This document shows positions 62,051 through 64,000 of a DNA stretch of 64,000 nucleotides, in pieces. A model generated the notes under the pieces. That model was not told the DNA's origin and did no database searches. It was given only the letters and a program-made list of their open reading frames with translations. This stretch comes from Membranihabitans marinus (lineage in GTDB: Bacteria; Bacteroidota; Bacteroidia; Chitinophagales; Saprospiraceae). Position 1 is the first letter of the stretch; each line of letters begins with the position of its first letter. The stretch covers positions 124,001 to 188,000 of the forward strand of contig NZ_JAHVHU010000009.1 in assembly GCF_019802045.1 (NCBI RefSeq), given 5' to 3'. Both the position numbers and the translations under genes were made by a program.

Positions 62051-62503
62051 TTAGAGATTCTTCAAGAAATGTACAACCTCCTCTTCTTCCCAAAATCCCA
62101 TATTTTTATGAAAGGCTCGGGATTCCTGATCGGTTAACCAGGTGTCCGAACCCAATTGAGTGCATCCTTTTTCTTTGCACCACAACTCACCCATGCGGAG
62201 AAATTCTTTAGCTATTCCCATCATTCTGTAATCCGATTCCACAAAGATCCCTTCCAGATAACCTGTGGGTGAATTTACGGCGCCTTCTACGGGATCCGTC
62301 CGTATTGAAAAAATGGCAAACCCCGCATATCTGCCAGCTGGTGCATCTTTTGCAATTAGCGTATGGTACTTTTCAGACTTGACCGTTTGAGTCAGCAATT
62401 TTACCAACTGATCTTTCGAATAATCTGTCCACAGCTTTTGACTCATCCTGAGAAGGTGGTCAAAATCTGAGTTAGTGTATGTTACATAGTTGACTTTATT
62501 CAT
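62051..62503 (-). CDS. GNAT acetyltransferase resembling AAC(6')
   Basis: 150 residues with the AAC(6')-I aminoglycoside acetyltransferase layout: LWTDYSKDQLVKLL, FAIFSIRTDPVEGAVNSPTG then YLEGIFVESDYRMMGIAKEF, LGSDTWLTDQESRAFHKNMG and FWEEEEVVHFLKNL. The YLEGI-x-V segment and SD-x-x-L are the family signatures; acetyl-CoA loop RMMGIA replaces the more usual RRQGIA. Similar sequences exist in environmental Bacteroidota without proven resistance. Substrate should be tested before calling it a resistance gene. Confidence 0.78.
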   Translation of the reverse strand: MNKVNYVTYTNSDFDHLLRMSQKLWTDYSKDQLVKLLTQTVKSEKYHTLIAKDAPAGRYAGFAIFSIRTDPVEGAVNSPTGYLEGIFVESDYRMMGIAKEFLRMGELWCKEKGCTQLGSDTWLTDQESRAFHKNMGFWEEEEVVHFLKNL

Positions 62504-62584
62504 GGTGATTTCGTTTGTATCTTATATTCACTACTTCGGAGGGGGCCAGCTATTTTAGGTTAATCCCGCGGCAGCAGCCATTGT

Positions 62585-63538
62585 TCATTTTTTAGCCAGC
62601 ATGATCCACCAGCCGATCGAATAATCGGCTCCTGTGTAAAACAATACTTCGTCGCCGCTTTCCGGGTCTATAAAAATTTGTGGGGCGATGATTTCATCTT
62701 TTTCATAGGGTGGTCCGGCCTGGATCAATATGGGGTGCTCTGATTCGTTCCACGGTCCAAAAGGGTGGGAAGCTCTCGAATAATATATCGCTTCTTTTCC
62801 ATCGAGATCACCGGTTCGTACTGCGATGAATTGGTTTTCGCCTGCTTTGGTTACCTGACCCTCCATTCCGATTCTTGTGTCAACCAACTGAAAATCATTC
62901 CACGTGTGGCCATGATCCTGAGAGGTTGCTCCGATGATCCATACTTCCGTCACGTCCTTTGGGGCGTCGTTCCAGCCAATAAAGGTCATGTACAGCGTTC
63001 CCTCATGTTCTACGACACTTGGAGAAGTCATGCAATAAACCTGTTTCCCGGCCATATTTCCTTTTGCCACTACGGGGTTTTTCATTTGAGTATAGGGTCC
63101 GTCCAGCACATCTGCTTCAGCCAGAAAGATTTGGGCTTCATAGGCGGTTTCATCCTCATACCCGATGTAGTAGATTTGGTGTTTACCCGTCGAAGCCTTT
63201 CGGTAATACGCAGTTTCTTTGTGGACATCCAGTCCGGATGGACCCACAGAACCTAACAAGGTGTTGGAAGGCCTCCATGCATCTAAGCCATTGGAGCGAG
63301 CCAGTTTTATGGATGACTTTCCATTTTTATCCCCGGAGTAGATCATTTGAAGCGAATTACCATCCACAAATACGTGGGCATCACTGGCGACCTGATAATT
63401 TTCACTGGCGATCGAATCTCTCAGCACCGGTGTCGATGTCCGGGTCCACTGATCAAATTCTAATTCATCTGATTTTGTTTTTTCACACGACTGAATGATC
63501 AATGCGGTTAAAAAGACGGTGCCTATGAATAGTTTCAT
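62585..63538 (-). CDS. GH43-like five-bladed propeller lipoprotein
   Basis: 317 residues from the ATG at 63538 (MKLFIGTVFLTALIIQSC, lipobox). Blades: SDAHVFVDGNSLQMIYSGDK, SGLDVHKETAYYRKASTGKH, CMTSPSVVEHEGTLYMTFIG, IIAPQIFIDPESGDEVLFYT. These fit the GH43/GH32/GH117-like propeller, with acidic residues at strand starts (D in ASDAH, E in VVEHEG). It may cleave alpha-L-arabinose- or fructose-type linkages, or only bind sugar. The longer start at 63565 is less likely. Confidence 0.65.
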   Translation of the reverse strand: MKLFIGTVFLTALIIQSCEKTKSDELEFDQWTRTSTPVLRDSIASENYQVASDAHVFVDGNSLQMIYSGDKNGKSSIKLARSNGLDAWRPSNTLLGSVGPSGLDVHKETAYYRKASTGKHQIYYIGYEDETAYEAQIFLAEADVLDGPYTQMKNPVVAKGNMAGKQVYCMTSPSVVEHEGTLYMTFIGWNDAPKDVTEVWIIGATSQDHGHTWNDFQLVDTRIGMEGQVTKAGENQFIAVRTGDLDGKEAIYYSRASHPFGPWNESEHPILIQAGPPYEKDEIIAPQIFIDPESGDEVLFYTGADYSIGWWIMLAKK

Positions 63539-63679
63539 GTCTGTTGTTTGAGTGGTTCCTGCCAATCTGCCCGTTGCATTGGTCTATGTATAAGACGTAG
63601 CGTACCACAAAGAAGTTTCAGCGTTGAAATATTTTTTGGTAGCTTACTTATCCCTATTTATTCACCACATCAATCTATT

Positions 63680-63784
63680 GTGATACATTATATGCAGTGC
63701 ATCAATTATTAAACTCCAAACATCCTTGACGCTGTTTACAGGAGCTCACCGTTCTTCTTTCAGTCATGCCATTTTTGGGTGACG
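63680..63784. repeat. Repeat copy II (inverted relative to 58824-58905)
   Basis: Begins TGATACATTATATGCAG then TGCATCAATT and ends CCATTTTTGGGTGACG; both match copy I with two differences, while the middle is unrelated (about 55 bases against about 30 with the terminator hairpin in copy I). No coding capacity. Confidence 0.6.
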
Positions 63785-63811
63785 GTGGGAATAAAGCGGT
63801 ATGACGGGGCT

Positions 63812-64000
63812 TTATTCGGAACAACGACCAGCCTGCATATCTTCAATGGTCGGATTGTATTTATTGTAGATGGTTCCAAATGACTGGGCATCCGCCATTC
63901 CTTTAAGAACATTCGCCAGTGAACAAAAGTCGGTCAATGAATCATTGGAGACAAAAGTCATTTTAGAAAAAGAAGTAATGCCGTTTAGACCATTGATATT
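63812..64000 (-). CDS. C-terminal end of a leucine-rich-repeat protein (partial)
   Basis: The window edge leaves 62 codons, ending in TAA at 63812-63814: NINGLNGITSFSKMTFVSND, then SLTDFCSLANVLKGMADA. This is the SLTDFC-type last repeat of surface leucine-rich-repeat proteins found in Bacteroidota, followed by a short cap ending AGRCSE. The rest lies to the right of the window. Confidence 0.65.
   Translation of the reverse strand, partial: NINGLNGITSFSKMTFVSNDSLTDFCSLANVLKGMADAQSFGTIYNKYNPTIEDMQAGRCSE

Overview
The window looks like a chromosomal segment of a free-living Bacteroidota bacterium, probably from the Saprospiria/Chitinophagia side of the phylum (inference). The grounds are the protein families: an outer-membrane beta-barrel receptor with a CarboxypepD-like plug, a LytS/LytTR pair, TolB-like/TPR/AraC regulators, DUF4386, a ResB-CcsA fusion, and sulfatase and PVC-type dehydrogenase lipoproteins. 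Several upstream regions also carry TAnnTTTG-like -7 boxes. I see no rRNA, tRNA, CRISPR array, phage or intact transposase.

Layout. 1-2.3 kb: an aspartate dehydrogenase (cut by the window edge) overlapped by a Crp/Fnr protein lacking its HTH, then two toxin-antitoxin loci (DUF433 with a frameshifted DUF5615 toxin; HicAB). 2.5-9.9 kb: a minus-strand lipid/polyketide cluster (PPTase, ACP, ketosynthase, dehydratase, enoyl-reductase-like SDR, type III PKS, methyltransferase, FAD oxidoreductase) containing a VapC/DUF2281 pair whose toxin has a premature stop. 10-24.3 kb: cupin and META lipoproteins, a K+/H+ antiporter, a DUF1328 peptide, a 1192-residue heme/HEAT dehydrogenase with an SGNH hydrolase, a broken vanadium-haloperoxidase-like gene, TspO, an esterase, and an AlkB/TraB/secreted-protein operon. 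24.5-35.4 kb: a phytase-like lipoprotein, a broken GIY-YIG gene, a GNAT enzyme, a DIP1984 protein, an arsenic operon (arsR-DUF6428-arsC-acr3), the cytochrome c assembly fusion and a di-heme peroxidase.

36.3-49 kb is the most unusual part. Two paralogous TolB-like/TPR/AraC regulators lie among outer-membrane and membrane protein genes. Three of those genes share a 44-bp upstream motif with an identical 20-bp spacing to a -7 box, and a fourth has a weaker version; this looks like a local regulon. Between them are at least two MITE-like repeats with matching terminal inverted repeats and alternating GACCTC/GAGGTC and GACCC/GGGTC palindromes.

49-64 kb: YceI, two sulfatases, an outer-membrane receptor-like protein and a Spy-like protein both rich in Arg/Gly, the divergent LytS/LytTR pair, DUF2200/SRPBCC, OsmC, MscS, an AAC(6')-like acetyltransferase, a GH43-like lipoprotein and the end of a leucine-rich-repeat protein. 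Decay is a theme: at least seven genes are truncated, frameshifted or interrupted by stops, mostly accessory genes (toxins, nuclease, haloperoxidase, hydrolase).
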